Positions 1 to 9,040 of a stretch of DNA of 64,000 bases are shown in pieces. The stretch lies in assembly GCA_002256005.1 (NCBI GenBank), contig NKIQ01000011.1, positions 37,426-101,425 on the forward strand. The letters run 5' to 3'. The stretch is from Alphaproteobacteria bacterium PA4 (lineage in GTDB: Bacteria > Pseudomonadota > Alphaproteobacteria > Sphingomonadales > Sphingomonadaceae). The notes under the pieces are model-generated. The model worked only from the letters and a program-made list of their open reading frames with translations, was not told the DNA's origin and did no database searches. Each line of letters starts with the position of its first letter. Within the stretch, counting starts at the first letter, position 1. The translations under genes and the position numbers were made by a program.

Positions 1-43
1 GCGGGCAAGCGTATTATATATGCAATACAGTTTGGAGACCGCC

Positions 44-589
44 ATGAAGACGCTTCCCCTGATTCTTGCCGGCGCTGCCCTGCTGGCGCTCACCGGCTGC
101 GGCCGCAGTGCCGTGGCGGACAAGGACGATGCCAAGGCGTCGAGCGTCAGCATCACTGGCGATGGTGACAGCGATGGCACGGTCAAGGTCGATGCCGACA
201 GCGATACCGGCAAGGTGGAGGTGACGCTGCCCGGCGGGCTGGAGGCCAAGGTGAAGATTCCGGGCGGCCTGCCCAGCGATGCGAAGTTCGATATCGACGG
301 CGTCGGCCTGTTTCCCGGCGCGAACGTCACCAGCATCAGCGTCAACGCCAACGACAAGCCCGGCACGCGCAGCACCGTGGCGCTGGGCTTTGCCGCGCCC
401 GGCGATGCGGCGGCGGTGGCCGACTGGTATCAGCAGCAATTCGCCGACAAATCGGTGACCGCCAGCCGCCAGGGCGACACGCTGACCGGCAAGACCGAAG
501 ACGGCGATGATTTCGTGCTGGCGCTGACCCAGGGTGCGCCCGGCAAGGCGCAGGGCAAGCTGACGATCACCGACAAGGACGCGAATTAA
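44..589 (+). CDS. Putative exported lipoprotein, function unknown
   Basis: 181 aa. I chose the ATG at 44 because GGAG at 34-37 sits at good spacing; the upstream ATG at 20 lacks one and would bury the signal peptide. Residues 1-18 form a lipoprotein signal ending in the lipobox LTGC, with Cys19 as the likely lipidated residue. The mature part starts with an Asp/Lys/Ser-rich stretch, followed by a small compact region with no catalytic motif I recognise. It is probably anchored to a membrane facing the periplasm. It converges with the EpmB-like gene. Function unknown. Confidence 0.75.
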   Translation: MKTLPLILAGAALLALTGCGRSAVADKDDAKASSVSITGDGDSDGTVKVDADSDTGKVEVTLPGGLEAKVKIPGGLPSDAKFDIDGVGLFPGANVTSISVNANDKPGTRSTVALGFAAPGDAAAVADWYQQQFADKSVTASRQGDTLTGKTEDGDDFVLALTQGAPGKAQGKLTITDKDAN

Positions 590-605
590 GCGCCGATTTG
601 AGGAC

Positions 606-640
606 GTCGGTGCCGGGCGGGGGAGCGGGCCGGCACCGAC
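606..640. terminator. Hairpin between convergent genes
   Basis: An 11-bp perfect stem (GTCGGTGCCGG at 606-616, its complement at 630-640) lies between the convergent lipoprotein and EpmB-like genes. There is no clear T-run on either side, so a shared terminator role is inferred from position only. Confidence 0.35.
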
Positions 641-661
641 TGCACTTCAACGCAAGCCTTC

Positions 662-1678
662 TCAGTCCAGCGCCCAGATCGGCGTTTTCGAATCCGCCCC
701 CGGCACCTCGCGCACGAATCGCGGCACCAGATAGCCGGGCAGATCGGCCCGCAAGGCCGCCTCCAGCGCGCGGGCTTCGGCCAGCGGCACATCGAAATGC
801 GCGGCGCCGGCCACCGGATCGAGCAGGTGCGTGTAATAGGGCAGCACCCCACAGGCGAACAGGCGGCGGGCATGGGCGGCGGCCACCGGAGGCGTGTCGT
901 TGATGCCGCGCAGCAGCACCGACTGGTTGAGCAGATGCACGCCGGCGGCGCGCAGATCGGCAAGCGCGGCGGCGACGACGCCATCCAGTTCCTGGGCATG
1001 ATTGGTGTGGAGCACGATGACGACCGGCGTGCCGAGCCCCGCCAGCAGGGCGCACAGTGCCGGCGTCACCCGCGCCGGCACCGTGGTCGGCATGCGGGTG
1101 TGGATGCGGATGTTCGTCACCTGCGGCAGTGCGGCGATGGCCGGCAGCAGCGCCGCCAGCCGGGTGTCGCTCAGCATCAGCGGATCGCCGCCGGACAGGA
1201 TGACCTCGCGGATTTCCGGCGCCGCCGCAATGGCGGCCAACGCGTCGTCGACGGCGCCGGCCGGCAGCATCGTGTCGCCATAATCGCTGTGGCGGCGGAA
1301 GCAGTAACGGCAATGGATGGCGCAGGCCCCCGCCGCCAGCAGCAGCGCCCGGCTGCGATATTTGCGCAGGATGCCCTGGCCCATGCCAAAGCCCGCCTCC
1401 GCCAGCGGATCGGTCAATGTGCCGGGCGCATCGAGCAGTTCCGCGCCCCGCGCCAGCACCTGGGCGAGCAGCGGATCATCCGGATCACCGCGCCGGATCA
1501 GCCCCAGATAATGCGGCGGCACCCGCACCGGAAACGCGGTTTCGGCAATGGCACAGGGCAGATCACCCACCCGCAGCCCGACACGATCGAGCAAGGCGGC
1601 CGATGTCATCCCTGCCGCGCGCACATCGGCACGCCAGTCGGAAACATCAGCCTCGGCGAGGCGAAGAACGCTGTTCAC
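662..1678 (-). CDS. epmB: EpmB-like radical SAM lysine 2,3-aminomutase
   Basis: 338 aa if started at the GTG at 1678, which matches the length of E. coli EpmB (about 340 aa) and keeps the gene clear of the divergent gene at 1807; an ATG at 1840 would overlap it. The radical SAM cluster motif CxxxCxxC is seen at about residues 119-126 (CAIHCRYC), followed by FRRH and the SGGDPL motif typical of the family. The C-terminus has SKTP as in EpmB. The known family role is converting lysine to beta-lysine for modification of elongation factor P, using SAM, a 4Fe-4S cluster and PLP. No efp or epmA is in the window, so a free-lysine aminomutase is not excluded. Confidence 0.85.
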   Translation of the reverse strand: MNSVLRLAEADVSDWRADVRAAGMTSAALLDRVGLRVGDLPCAIAETAFPVRVPPHYLGLIRRGDPDDPLLAQVLARGAELLDAPGTLTDPLAEAGFGMGQGILRKYRSRALLLAAGACAIHCRYCFRRHSDYGDTMLPAGAVDDALAAIAAAPEIREVILSGGDPLMLSDTRLAALLPAIAALPQVTNIRIHTRMPTTVPARVTPALCALLAGLGTPVVIVLHTNHAQELDGVVAAALADLRAAGVHLLNQSVLLRGINDTPPVAAAHARRLFACGVLPYYTHLLDPVAGAAHFDVPLAEARALEAALRADLPGYLVPRFVREVPGADSKTPIWALD

Positions 1679-1806
1679 GAATACAATCCAGCTATGGGGC
1701 AAATCAGCGGCGCGCTGTGGACCGACCTGCGACCAATGGCAACCCGTGCCCTGGCGCGCGCAATAGCGATTGAGCCGCTGCCCGGTCAGGACTAGTCTGC
1801 GGAAAG

Positions 1807-4674
1807 ATGAAGATTTGTCGGGATGTTGCCTTGAGACCATTCGCCGCCGCTATCGTTCTGCTGGCGGCGGGGGCCGCGCCCATTGCGCTGGCGGCCGCCG
1901 CCGCTCGGGCCGGCGAAGTGCCGCTCTACCAGAAGGCGCCGGACTGGGTGGTCCCGGCGGCGCTGCCTGACCTGTCGAAAGGCGCCAACACGCTGCCGCC
2001 GCTGCTGGTCTTTGACAGCCAGATGCGCATCGAAAATGGCGAGGTCTGGCGCTATGTCGACACCGCCACCCGCATCGCCAGCGCCGAACAACTGGGCCAG
2101 CAATCGTCGCTGACCACGGCCTGGGTGCCGGACAAGGGTGATCTCATCGTCCACCGCGTCGAGATCCTGCGCGGCAGCGAAACCATCGATGTCATCGCCC
2201 GCGGCCAGAAGTTCGACGTGCTGCGCCGCGAGGAAAATCTGGAACAGCGCAGCCTGACCGGCATCCTGACCGGCGTGATGGCGGTGCAGGGCCTGCAGAT
2301 CGGCGACATATTGCGCGTCACGCTCTCCACCACCACCCGCGACTCTGCGCTCGCCGGGCGGGCGCAGGCGCTGGCCGGGCTGCCGGTGGCGCCGCTGAAA
2401 CTGGGCTTCGGCCGCGCCCGGCTGCTCTGGCCCAAGGCGGCGATGCCCAAGGTCCAGATGCTGGCCAGCGGCCTGACCCCGAAACAGGCCGACGTCGGCG
2501 GCTATGGCGAGCTGACCTGGACCCTGCCGGCCCCGAAACAACCCGAAATCCCCCGCGATGCCCCCGGCCGCTTCAAGAAACCGCCGCAGCTGGAGGTGTC
2601 GACCTTCACTGGCTGGGACGATGTTTCGCGGGTCATGGAGCCGCTGTATCGCACCAAGGGACTGATCGCCGCCGATCACCCACTGCGTGCCGAAATCGCC
2701 GCGATCATGGCGGCGACGCCCGATCCGCTGCAGCGCACCCAGCGCGCCCTCGAACTGGTGCAGGACAAGATCCGCTATCTCGCCGTCGGCATGAACGGCG
2801 GCAATTACCAGCCGCAAAGCCCCGCGCAGACCTGGACGTTGCGCTATGGCGACTGCAAGGCCAAGACCTTGTTGTTGCTGGCGCTTCTGCACGAGATGGG
2901 CATCACCGCCGAGCCGGTGCTGGCCAATCTGGGCGAAGGCGACATTGTTTCGGTGCGCCTGCCCAGTGCTGCCGCCTTCAACCATATCCTCGTCCGCGCC
3001 ACGGTGAATGGCGAGACGCTGTGGCTGGACGGCACCGGCAGCGGCAGCCGGCTCGCCGACATCCATGACACGCCGCCGCTCTACAATGTGCTGCCGCTGC
3101 GCCCCGACGGCGCCGGGCTGATGCCGGTCGCCATGCACGCCGATGGCCGCCCCGGCCTCGACATCAGCATCGCCAGCGACGAAAGCACCAGCCCCGATCT
3201 GCCGCGCCCGTTCACGGTCACCGCGGTGTTCAGCGGCGGCATCGCCGGCCAGCTGGCGCTGATCGCCAACCAGCTGGGGCCGAAGGAACGCGCCCAGCTG
3301 GCGACGCGATCGTTCAAGGCCATCATCGGTGACGCGCTCTACGCCGATGTGCGGATCACCCCCGATACCGCCGCCGGCACCACCACCGTCACCGCCCGCG
3401 GCGTCGGCGATTCCGATTGGGAGCGTCAGGACAAGCGGCTGAAGCTGTCGGTGGCCAAGGCGGTCGCGGACATGAACTTCGCCCCCGATCGGGCGCGCAC
3501 GGCCTGGGCCGCCATTCCGGTGTCGACCGGCAATCCGCAGGGGGTGCGCTGGCAGCAGAGCCTCAGACTGCCCGATGCCGGCCGCGGCTATCGCATCGAC
3601 GGCACCGCCGATTTCAACGGGCCGGTCGCCGGCCGCCAGTATCGCCGCACGCTGACGCTGGCCAACGGCCTGCTCGGCATCGACGAACGGCTCGATGCGA
3701 CCGGCGCCGAAATCCCGGTCAGCGCCATTGCCGCGGCGCGCAACCAGCTTGCCGCCGTCAAGTCCCAGGCACCGCGGCTGGTGGCGCCGGAAGGCGTGCC
3801 GCGCAGCTGGGATGTCAGCGCGAAACAGGCGGCCACCTCGACCCAGGTCAAGGCCATCGACGCGGTGCTGGCCACCAACATCGCCACCGATCCCGAGGAA
3901 GTGGCCGGGCTGGTGGTGCGCGCTGATCTGCGGACGCATCTCGGCGACCTGAAGGGCGCGCGCGCCGATCTCGATGCCGCCATTGCGCTCAAGCCGACGC
4001 TGGAACTCTATCTGGCCCGCGCCGAACTGGCCCAGGCGCTTGGCGACCTGAAGGCGGCGACGGCGGATGCCGAGGCGGCGCAGGGCCTCGATCCCGCCGC
4101 CGGCAACGTCATCAACATCTTGACCGACATCAAGAGCGAGGTCGGCGACCTCGACGGCGCGCTTGCCATCATCGATGAACGCATCGCCCAGGGTGGCGAA
4201 ACCCGCTCCGACTTCCGCACGCTGAAGGCCTCGCTGCTCGCCGATTTCGGTGATGCCGCGGCGGCGGTGCAGATCATGGACGAAGAGGTCACCGCCAATC
4301 CCGGCAAGTCGCAGCTCTACAACAGCCGCTGCTATATCAAGGCGACCCGCAACCTGATGCTCGAATCGGCGCTGGAGGATTGCAACAAGGCGCTGGCGAT
4401 GAACAACAGCCCGGCGGCGACCTATGATTCGCGCGCCATGGTCTATTTCCGCCAGGGCAAGCTCGACCTGGCGCTCGCCGACCTTAACACTGCGCTCGAT
4501 CTGGTGCCGGGGCTCGACGACAGCCGCTTCATGCGCGCCATCGTGCTGGCGAAGCTGGGCCGCGCGGCCGAAGCAGGCCGCGATCTGGCCATCGCCCGGC
4601 GGGTCAATCCGCATATCGATGCGCAGTTCGGCCGCTATGGCGTCAAGGCGAGCGGCATCAAGCCGGTGGTTTGA
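1807..4674 (+). CDS. Secreted DUF3857/transglutaminase-like protein with C-terminal TPRs
   Basis: 955 aa. An N-terminal hydrophobic segment (about residues 9-30) looks like a signal peptide. Next comes a DUF3857-type beta-rich domain, then a transglutaminase-like core with Cys in YGDCKAK (about residue 350), His in FNHILV (about 393) and Asp in WLDGTG (about 408), so the papain-like triad is intact. The last 280 residues are TPR-like helical repeats. The family is periplasmic; substrates are unknown. The ATG at 1807 has a purine-rich stretch too close upstream; a TTG at 1831 is an alternative start. It is divergent from the EpmB-like gene. Confidence 0.85.
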   Translation: MKICRDVALRPFAAAIVLLAAGAAPIALAAAAARAGEVPLYQKAPDWVVPAALPDLSKGANTLPPLLVFDSQMRIENGEVWRYVDTATRIASAEQLGQQSSLTTAWVPDKGDLIVHRVEILRGSETIDVIARGQKFDVLRREENLEQRSLTGILTGVMAVQGLQIGDILRVTLSTTTRDSALAGRAQALAGLPVAPLKLGFGRARLLWPKAAMPKVQMLASGLTPKQADVGGYGELTWTLPAPKQPEIPRDAPGRFKKPPQLEVSTFTGWDDVSRVMEPLYRTKGLIAADHPLRAEIAAIMAATPDPLQRTQRALELVQDKIRYLAVGMNGGNYQPQSPAQTWTLRYGDCKAKTLLLLALLHEMGITAEPVLANLGEGDIVSVRLPSAAAFNHILVRATVNGETLWLDGTGSGSRLADIHDTPPLYNVLPLRPDGAGLMPVAMHADGRPGLDISIASDESTSPDLPRPFTVTAVFSGGIAGQLALIANQLGPKERAQLATRSFKAIIGDALYADVRITPDTAAGTTTVTARGVGDSDWERQDKRLKLSVAKAVADMNFAPDRARTAWAAIPVSTGNPQGVRWQQSLRLPDAGRGYRIDGTADFNGPVAGRQYRRTLTLANGLLGIDERLDATGAEIPVSAIAAARNQLAAVKSQAPRLVAPEGVPRSWDVSAKQAATSTQVKAIDAVLATNIATDPEEVAGLVVRADLRTHLGDLKGARADLDAAIALKPTLELYLARAELAQALGDLKAATADAEAAQGLDPAAGNVINILTDIKSEVGDLDGALAIIDERIAQGGETRSDFRTLKASLLADFGDAAAAVQIMDEEVTANPGKSQLYNSRCYIKATRNLMLESALEDCNKALAMNNSPAATYDSRAMVYFRQGKLDLALADLNTALDLVPGLDDSRFMRAIVLAKLGRAAEAGRDLAIARRVNPHIDAQFGRYGVKASGIKPVV

Positions 4675-4760
4675 CCGCAAGGCGGAGATTTCACGGGGTG
4701 GATGCTGGTCCGGGTGCCGCCAGCCGCCACCTATCCGGCATCACCAATCAAAGGGCTGCC

Positions 4761-5429
4761 ATGACCGCCATCGCCACGATCAAGGCCGAACTGCGCGCCG
4801 CCATTGCCGAGGCCCGGCCGGACGGCACCTATGAGGATGCGGTGTTCGATCGCATCCACGCCGCCATCGCGGCGCTGACGCCGCTGCCACCGACGCCCGA
4901 TTGTCTGGCCGCCCAGGCGTTCGTGCAATCGCCATGGCGGTCGCTCTATTCGCAATTCGGCCCGCGCCACACCGCCGGCAAGCCGACGCGGCACGAGACG
5001 ACGATGAACCTGCAAAGCTTCAACAAATTTCCGGCGGTGCCGATGCTGGTCACCGACATCGACCAGGAAATCCGTGTCGAGGGCGCCAATTACAACAATG
5101 TCGTCAGCGTCAGCACGCCCGATGGCGCCCATCATGCCGAAATGATCGTCTGGGGCCGCTATGCGATCGCTGCGGAAACGCCGCAGCGCTATGGCGTCGA
5201 TTTCTACGCCGTCGAGCTGCGCCCGCCGGCCGGCGTGTCGGCCGAGGCGATCCGCGCCGGTTTCGGCCTGCCCGTCGACCACCCGCTGCGATCCGAGCTG
5301 AAGCCGATGAAGCTGCATTCCGATGTCGTCTATTGCGATGACGACATGCGCATCAATTTCGGCAGCATGGGCGGTGTCTATGTGCTGCAGCGGCTGACGT
5401 CGCCGGGGAAGTCGGTGGATTTCGGCTGA
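4761..5429 (+). CDS. Conserved protein, possibly PAP/fibrillin-like
   Basis: 222 aa from the ATG at 4761; the longer frame from 4671 would overlap the transglutaminase gene. No signal peptide or membrane segment. The N-terminal 50 residues look helical. The rest is rich in beta-strand and aromatic patterns, with SPWRSLYSQF followed by a strand-rich region and a C-terminal LQRL. This resembles plastid-lipid-associated protein (PAP/fibrillin) lipocalin-like domains, but I place it there only tentatively. Cytoplasmic by default. It precedes a PNPOx-like flavoprotein by 21 bp, so the two are probably co-transcribed. Confidence 0.7.
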   Translation: MTAIATIKAELRAAIAEARPDGTYEDAVFDRIHAAIAALTPLPPTPDCLAAQAFVQSPWRSLYSQFGPRHTAGKPTRHETTMNLQSFNKFPAVPMLVTDIDQEIRVEGANYNNVVSVSTPDGAHHAEMIVWGRYAIAAETPQRYGVDFYAVELRPPAGVSAEAIRAGFGLPVDHPLRSELKPMKLHSDVVYCDDDMRINFGSMGGVYVLQRLTSPGKSVDFG

Positions 5430-5450
5430 GCGCTGCGGCATGAACCGGGC

Positions 5451-6041
5451 ATGGACCCCGACCTCTCCGAAGCCCTTGATTCCGCCTGGCGCCTGATCGG
5501 GCGCGGTGCCGCCGACCGGCGCAGCCCACTGCACACACCAATGGTGGCCAGTGTGCGCGACGGCCTGCCCCAGGCGCGGGTGATGGTGCTGCGCGCCGCC
5601 GATCGCACGGGCGCGACCCTGCGCTTCCACACCGATGCCCGCTCGCCCAAATGTGCCGAACTCGACGGCCAGACGGTGACGGTGCTCGGTTATCACCCCG
5701 GCGAGGCGGTGCAGCTGCGGTTGTCCGGCACAGCGCGGGTGGTCGGCACCGGCGTCGAGGTCGATCGCATCTGGGCGCAATCGACGCCCTTTGCCCGGCG
5801 CTGCTACATGGTCGAGGCGGCGCCCGGCACCCCCCTGCCCGGCCCCGGCTCCGGCCTGCCCGCCAGTGTCGAGGGCCGCAAGCCCGAAGAGGCCGAACTC
5901 GTCCCGGCGCGCGCCCATTTCGCCATCGTGCAGATCACCGTCACCGCCATCGACTGGCTGCATCTTGCCGCCGCCGGGCATCGCCGGGCAATGTTCCGGC
6001 GCGAAGCCCAGGGCTGGCAGGGGGAATGGCGGCTGCCCTGA
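5451..6041 (+). CDS. PNPOx-like flavin-binding split-barrel protein
   Basis: 196 aa, started at the ATG at 5451. The sequence follows the pyridoxamine 5'-phosphate oxidase-like split barrel: an N-terminal helix, ARVMVLRAADR and TLRFHTDARSPK (the region that contacts FMN phosphate in PNPOx), and a C-terminal WLHLAAAGHRR strand with the terminal Arg-rich segment. It is shorter and more divergent than PdxH, so a general FMN-dependent reductase is more likely than vitamin B6 synthesis. Cytoplasmic. It follows the PAP-like gene closely on the same strand. Confidence 0.8.
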   Translation: MDPDLSEALDSAWRLIGRGAADRRSPLHTPMVASVRDGLPQARVMVLRAADRTGATLRFHTDARSPKCAELDGQTVTVLGYHPGEAVQLRLSGTARVVGTGVEVDRIWAQSTPFARRCYMVEAAPGTPLPGPGSGLPASVEGRKPEEAELVPARAHFAIVQITVTAIDWLHLAAAGHRRAMFRREAQGWQGEWRLP

Positions 6042-6116
6042 TGCCGGCGATCCCTTCGGAACACTACCTATTGGGCGGGCTTTTGCCGGCAGATTAGGGT
6101 GGGCCGAAACGGGGGC

Positions 6117-6803
6117 ATGGCCATGAACCTCAACGAAGTCGATATCCTGCGCTGGGCGCATATCCTCGCCATGGTCTATTGGCTGGGCGGCGAATGGGGC
6201 GTGTTCCAGACGTCATACAATGTCGTCAACCGCACCCTGTCGCTGGACGAACGGCGGCGGCACATGGAAACCGCCTATCGCATCGATATCCTGGCGCGCA
6301 CCGGCATATTGATGCTGCTGCCGCTGGGACTGCACATGGGCAATATCTATGGCCTGCAACCGCTGGGCGGCAGCTGGCTGGTCGGCATGTGGCTGTTCAT
6401 GCTGGGCTGGCTGGCGCTGACCTGGAGCGCGTTCTTCGCGCGAGAAACCGACCTTGGCCTCAGGCTGACCCGTATCGACGAGATCGGCCGCTATGTGCTG
6501 ATCCCGGCGCTGGCCATTGTCGCCATCACCTCGCTGGTCGATCTCGGGCCATTGACCGTGTCGGAAGGCACCTATTGGTATGCGGCCAAGCTGCTGCTCT
6601 ACAGCTTCGCGCTGGTCATCGGGCTCGCCCTGCGCTTCGTGATGCGGGCCTGGACGCTGCGCTTCCGCGTGCTGGCCCTGGGGCCGAACCCGGCGGAGGA
6701 AGCCGCGCTGGAACGCGAGATCGGCTGGGCGCGCATCATGGCCTATGTCTATTGGGTGACCATCGCCAGCGTCTGCTTCCTGGGGGCGACCAAGCCGTTC
6801 TGA
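6117..6803 (+). CDS. Integral membrane protein (CopD/DUF2269-like)
   Basis: 228 aa from the ATG at 6117; a second ATG at 6123 fits the GGGGGC at 6111 equally well. About five hydrophobic membrane helices are seen, with a conserved-looking first helix carrying His in LRWAHILAMVYWLGG and charged loops. Helix placement and the His resemble CopD/urate-oxidase-N-terminal-like membrane families, but the match is by eye. Inner membrane. Function unknown. Confidence 0.7.
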   Translation: MAMNLNEVDILRWAHILAMVYWLGGEWGVFQTSYNVVNRTLSLDERRRHMETAYRIDILARTGILMLLPLGLHMGNIYGLQPLGGSWLVGMWLFMLGWLALTWSAFFARETDLGLRLTRIDEIGRYVLIPALAIVAITSLVDLGPLTVSEGTYWYAAKLLLYSFALVIGLALRFVMRAWTLRFRVLALGPNPAEEAALEREIGWARIMAYVYWVTIASVCFLGATKPF

Positions 6804-6811
6804 GGGCAAGC

Positions 6812-6836
6812 GCGGGGGCGACAGCGCCGCCCCCGC
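6812..6836. terminator. GC-rich hairpin between convergent genes
   Basis: A 9-bp stem (GCGGGGGCG at 6812-6820, complement at 6828-6836) fills most of the 41-bp gap between the convergent membrane-protein and PEP-CTERM genes. No T-run follows. Confidence 0.4.
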
Positions 6837-6844
6837 ACGCCGCC

Positions 6845-7576
6845 TCAGGCCGCCAGGGCCGCCCGCCGGCGCATCATCGCCCCGGTCAGGCCGAAGCCGA
6901 GGATGAGCAGCGCCCAGCTCGACGGTTCCGGCACGCTGCCGTTGAAGCTGATGCCGTCGATGCCCCAATTGTCGGCACCGGGCCGGCTGATCGTCACCGT
7001 CGAAAACGCATCATCCGAGGTGAAGCCGAAATAGGCGACACCGCCGTTGGTGGCGATCGGCAGGTTGAGCGTCTGGCCGCTGGCGCCATCGAACGTCACC
7101 GTCAGCGTATTGCCAAGGCCGAGTTCGAGGCCGGTCATGTAGAAGCCGAAGCTGTGCGACGCCTGCGCCAGCGTGAAGGTCGCGGAACCGCCGGGAAAGC
7201 CCAGCCAGCGGGCATTGTCGGTGTTCGATTCGATGGTGCTGTAGCCGTTGAGGCCGGTGCCCGGCGGGTTGAACTGGTTATCGGTGATGCCGGAATAGCC
7301 ATCGCCGAGATTGGCTGCTGCCAGCGTGACGATGGCGCCGCGGATGGCGAAGCTGGCGTTGAAGCCCAGCGGCACCGTGTCGAGATAGTTGGTCAGCACA
7401 TTGCCATAGCCGGCGGCGGCCGGAAGAAAGCCAGCCTGCGCCGCCGAGGCATTGGCGCTGCCGCCGCCGACGATTTCACCGTCATCGACGCCCGAATAGG
7501 GGGTGACGGCGGCAAGGCCGGGCGTGGCGGCGAGCAGCAGGGCCGCAAGGCCGGTACGATAGAGATTCTTGATCAT
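6845..7576 (-). CDS. PEPxxWA-CTERM exported protein
   Basis: 243 aa from the ATG at 7576, which has AGGA upstream; the frame extends to 7648 but the signal peptide starts here. Residues 1-22 are a Sec signal peptide ending ATPGLAA. The C-terminus carries PEPSSWA, a hydrophobic helix and an Arg cluster (RRR), the sorting tail recognised by exosortase/archaeosortase-type systems in sphingomonads. The mature part is Gly/Thr/Asn-rich and strand-like, with a segment (SFGFYMTGLELG) typical of secreted beta-sandwich PEP-CTERM proteins. Probably cell surface or extracellular matrix. No enzyme motif. Confidence 0.85.
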   Translation of the reverse strand: MIKNLYRTGLAALLLAATPGLAAVTPYSGVDDGEIVGGGSANASAAQAGFLPAAAGYGNVLTNYLDTVPLGFNASFAIRGAIVTLAAANLGDGYSGITDNQFNPPGTGLNGYSTIESNTDNARWLGFPGGSATFTLAQASHSFGFYMTGLELGLGNTLTVTFDGASGQTLNLPIATNGGVAYFGFTSDDAFSTVTISRPGADNWGIDGISFNGSVPEPSSWALLILGFGLTGAMMRRRAALAA

Positions 7577-7716
7577 GGTCTGTCCTTGATTTGGGTTGCA
7601 AAAGGGCATGGTTCGACCCGTCACGGCCGCGCCCTTCGTTGCGGCCATGCTGTTATGAAGCGGTGCTGTAAGGCTGCGGCGGGCCGATCAGCCCGAGGCG
7701 CAGCGGTGCGCGTGCG

Positions 7717-8772
7717 TCATGAGGCCACCGCGGCGCGCCAGGCGTCCGGTGACGAGGCGGCGCGATAAGCAGCCTGCATTTCGGGGGTGAGCAATTCGAC
7801 CATCAGGGCATTTTCCAGCCAGAATTCGATGACATCGAACAGGCCACCGCGCGAGCAGCGCACCGCTCGCCAGCCATGCCGGGCCGCCAGCGCCAGGATC
7901 GCGGCCTCCTCCAGCGCCGTCGCCAGCGCCAGATGCACGCCGGCCGCGCCGGTGTCGCCGCCGCGATCGCTGTCGAACATCGCGGCGCCGGTACCGGGCA
8001 GCAGGCGCGTGCCGGCCGGATAGACTTCGATGGCGGAACCATGCGCGTCACCCGCCACCACCACCAGCGCGCCGGGCACCGGATCGAACCCCATCGCCTG
8101 GCCGCCCCAGATTTCGGCAAGCACGCCGGCCACCAGCGCAGGATCATGCGCCGGCAGCGAGGCGTGAAAGATGCGCCCGGCGGTGCGCCCCGCCGCATGA
8201 TCGAGCAGCGCCGCGATCGCCAGCGCCGCCGCCTCCCCGGCTTCGGCGCCGCTCAGCCCCCAATATTCGCGCATGGTCAGCCAGGCCGTCGCCGATTGCA
8301 GCAGCTGCACCGCCGCCGCCACCTGTGTCGCCTGGGGTTCGGGCAGGTCGCCGGCGCCATCGCGCACCGCCGCGCGCATCGCCAGCTTGCGCTTGTCATT
8401 CGCCGACAGCGTCATCGCCCGGCCCTGTTCCGACAGCACCATGCCGCGCATCACCTCCGCCTCCGCATCGAATTTGGGAAAGGCCCGGCGCGGAAAGGCG
8501 AGCAGCGCCGCCGCGGTGTCGGGGAAACGCTCCTGGCCGATGTCGCGCTTGTGCCGCGCCCACCAGGCATCGAGCATCGCCTCACGGGTGTCGAAATGGC
8601 GATAGATGGTGCGCTTGGCGATCCCGGCCGCCAACGCCACCGCATCGATGCTGAGCTGGCTGAGCCCGGTGTCGGCAAGGCAGGCCCCGACCGCATCGAG
8701 GATGAGATCGCTGGTCGCCGCCTTCTGGCGCTGGCGGAGATTCGGCGTTGATGTCACATCTTCTGTCTTCAT
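7717..8772 (-). CDS. TetR-family regulator fused to a VOC-like domain
   Basis: 351 aa, far longer than the usual 190-220 aa of TetR proteins. Residues about 15-65 are a TetR helix-turn-helix ([21 protein letters not shown]). The middle part is the helical dimer/ligand region. From about residue 203 the protein changes to a VOC-like (glyoxalase-fold) segment with VVVAGDAHGSAIEVYPAGT and FDVIEFWLENALMVELLTPEM, a pattern I associate with stand-alone VOC-like proteins. The ATG at 8772 lies inside a 33-bp palindrome. An upstream ATG at 8847 has a good GGAGG, but codons between 8773 and 8810 look non-coding. Likely self-regulating; ligand unknown. Confidence 0.8.
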   Translation of the reverse strand: MKTEDVTSTPNLRQRQKAATSDLILDAVGACLADTGLSQLSIDAVALAAGIAKRTIYRHFDTREAMLDAWWARHKRDIGQERFPDTAAALLAFPRRAFPKFDAEAEVMRGMVLSEQGRAMTLSANDKRKLAMRAAVRDGAGDLPEPQATQVAAAVQLLQSATAWLTMREYWGLSGAEAGEAAALAIAALLDHAAGRTAGRIFHASLPAHDPALVAGVLAEIWGGQAMGFDPVPGALVVVAGDAHGSAIEVYPAGTRLLPGTGAAMFDSDRGGDTGAAGVHLALATALEEAAILALAARHGWRAVRCSRGGLFDVIEFWLENALMVELLTPEMQAAYRAASSPDAWRAAVAS

Positions 8773-8796
8773 GTCACTATGAGTGACATGAAGACA
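8764..8796. promoter_or_regulatory. 33-bp perfect palindrome, probable TetR operator
   Basis: Arms TGTCTTCATGTCACT (8764-8778) and its exact complement (8782-8796) flank a 3-bp spacer. The symmetry, length and position over the start of the tetR-like gene fit a TetR-family operator used for autoregulation. No other gene start is adjacent, so this regulator may mainly control itself plus distant targets. Confidence 0.7.
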
Positions 8797-9040
8797 TGGC
8801 CGTGGCAAGCGGGAAAATGGCAGGGCGGCGAAGGCGCGGGGTTTCATGGGCGTTTGTCCTCCGGAGGAGAGGCTTAACGCGGGGGTGGTGTTGCGGGATT
8901 GGAAAAATCGGACATGGGGAGGCTGTCAGGCGCTACCATTGGGCCGCGGCAAAGCCGCGTCCTGACGTCAGACGGGTTCGCCGAAGCCGAGGCTTCGACG
9001 CCCCGCTGGCCGGTCTGGCGCTTGTCGGCGCCTCGCTACG

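Noticed and set aside
1792..4680. 962-codon frame on the - strand
   Set aside because: Mirror frame of the transglutaminase/TPR gene; His/Gln/Arg/Gly-rich with no domain pattern.
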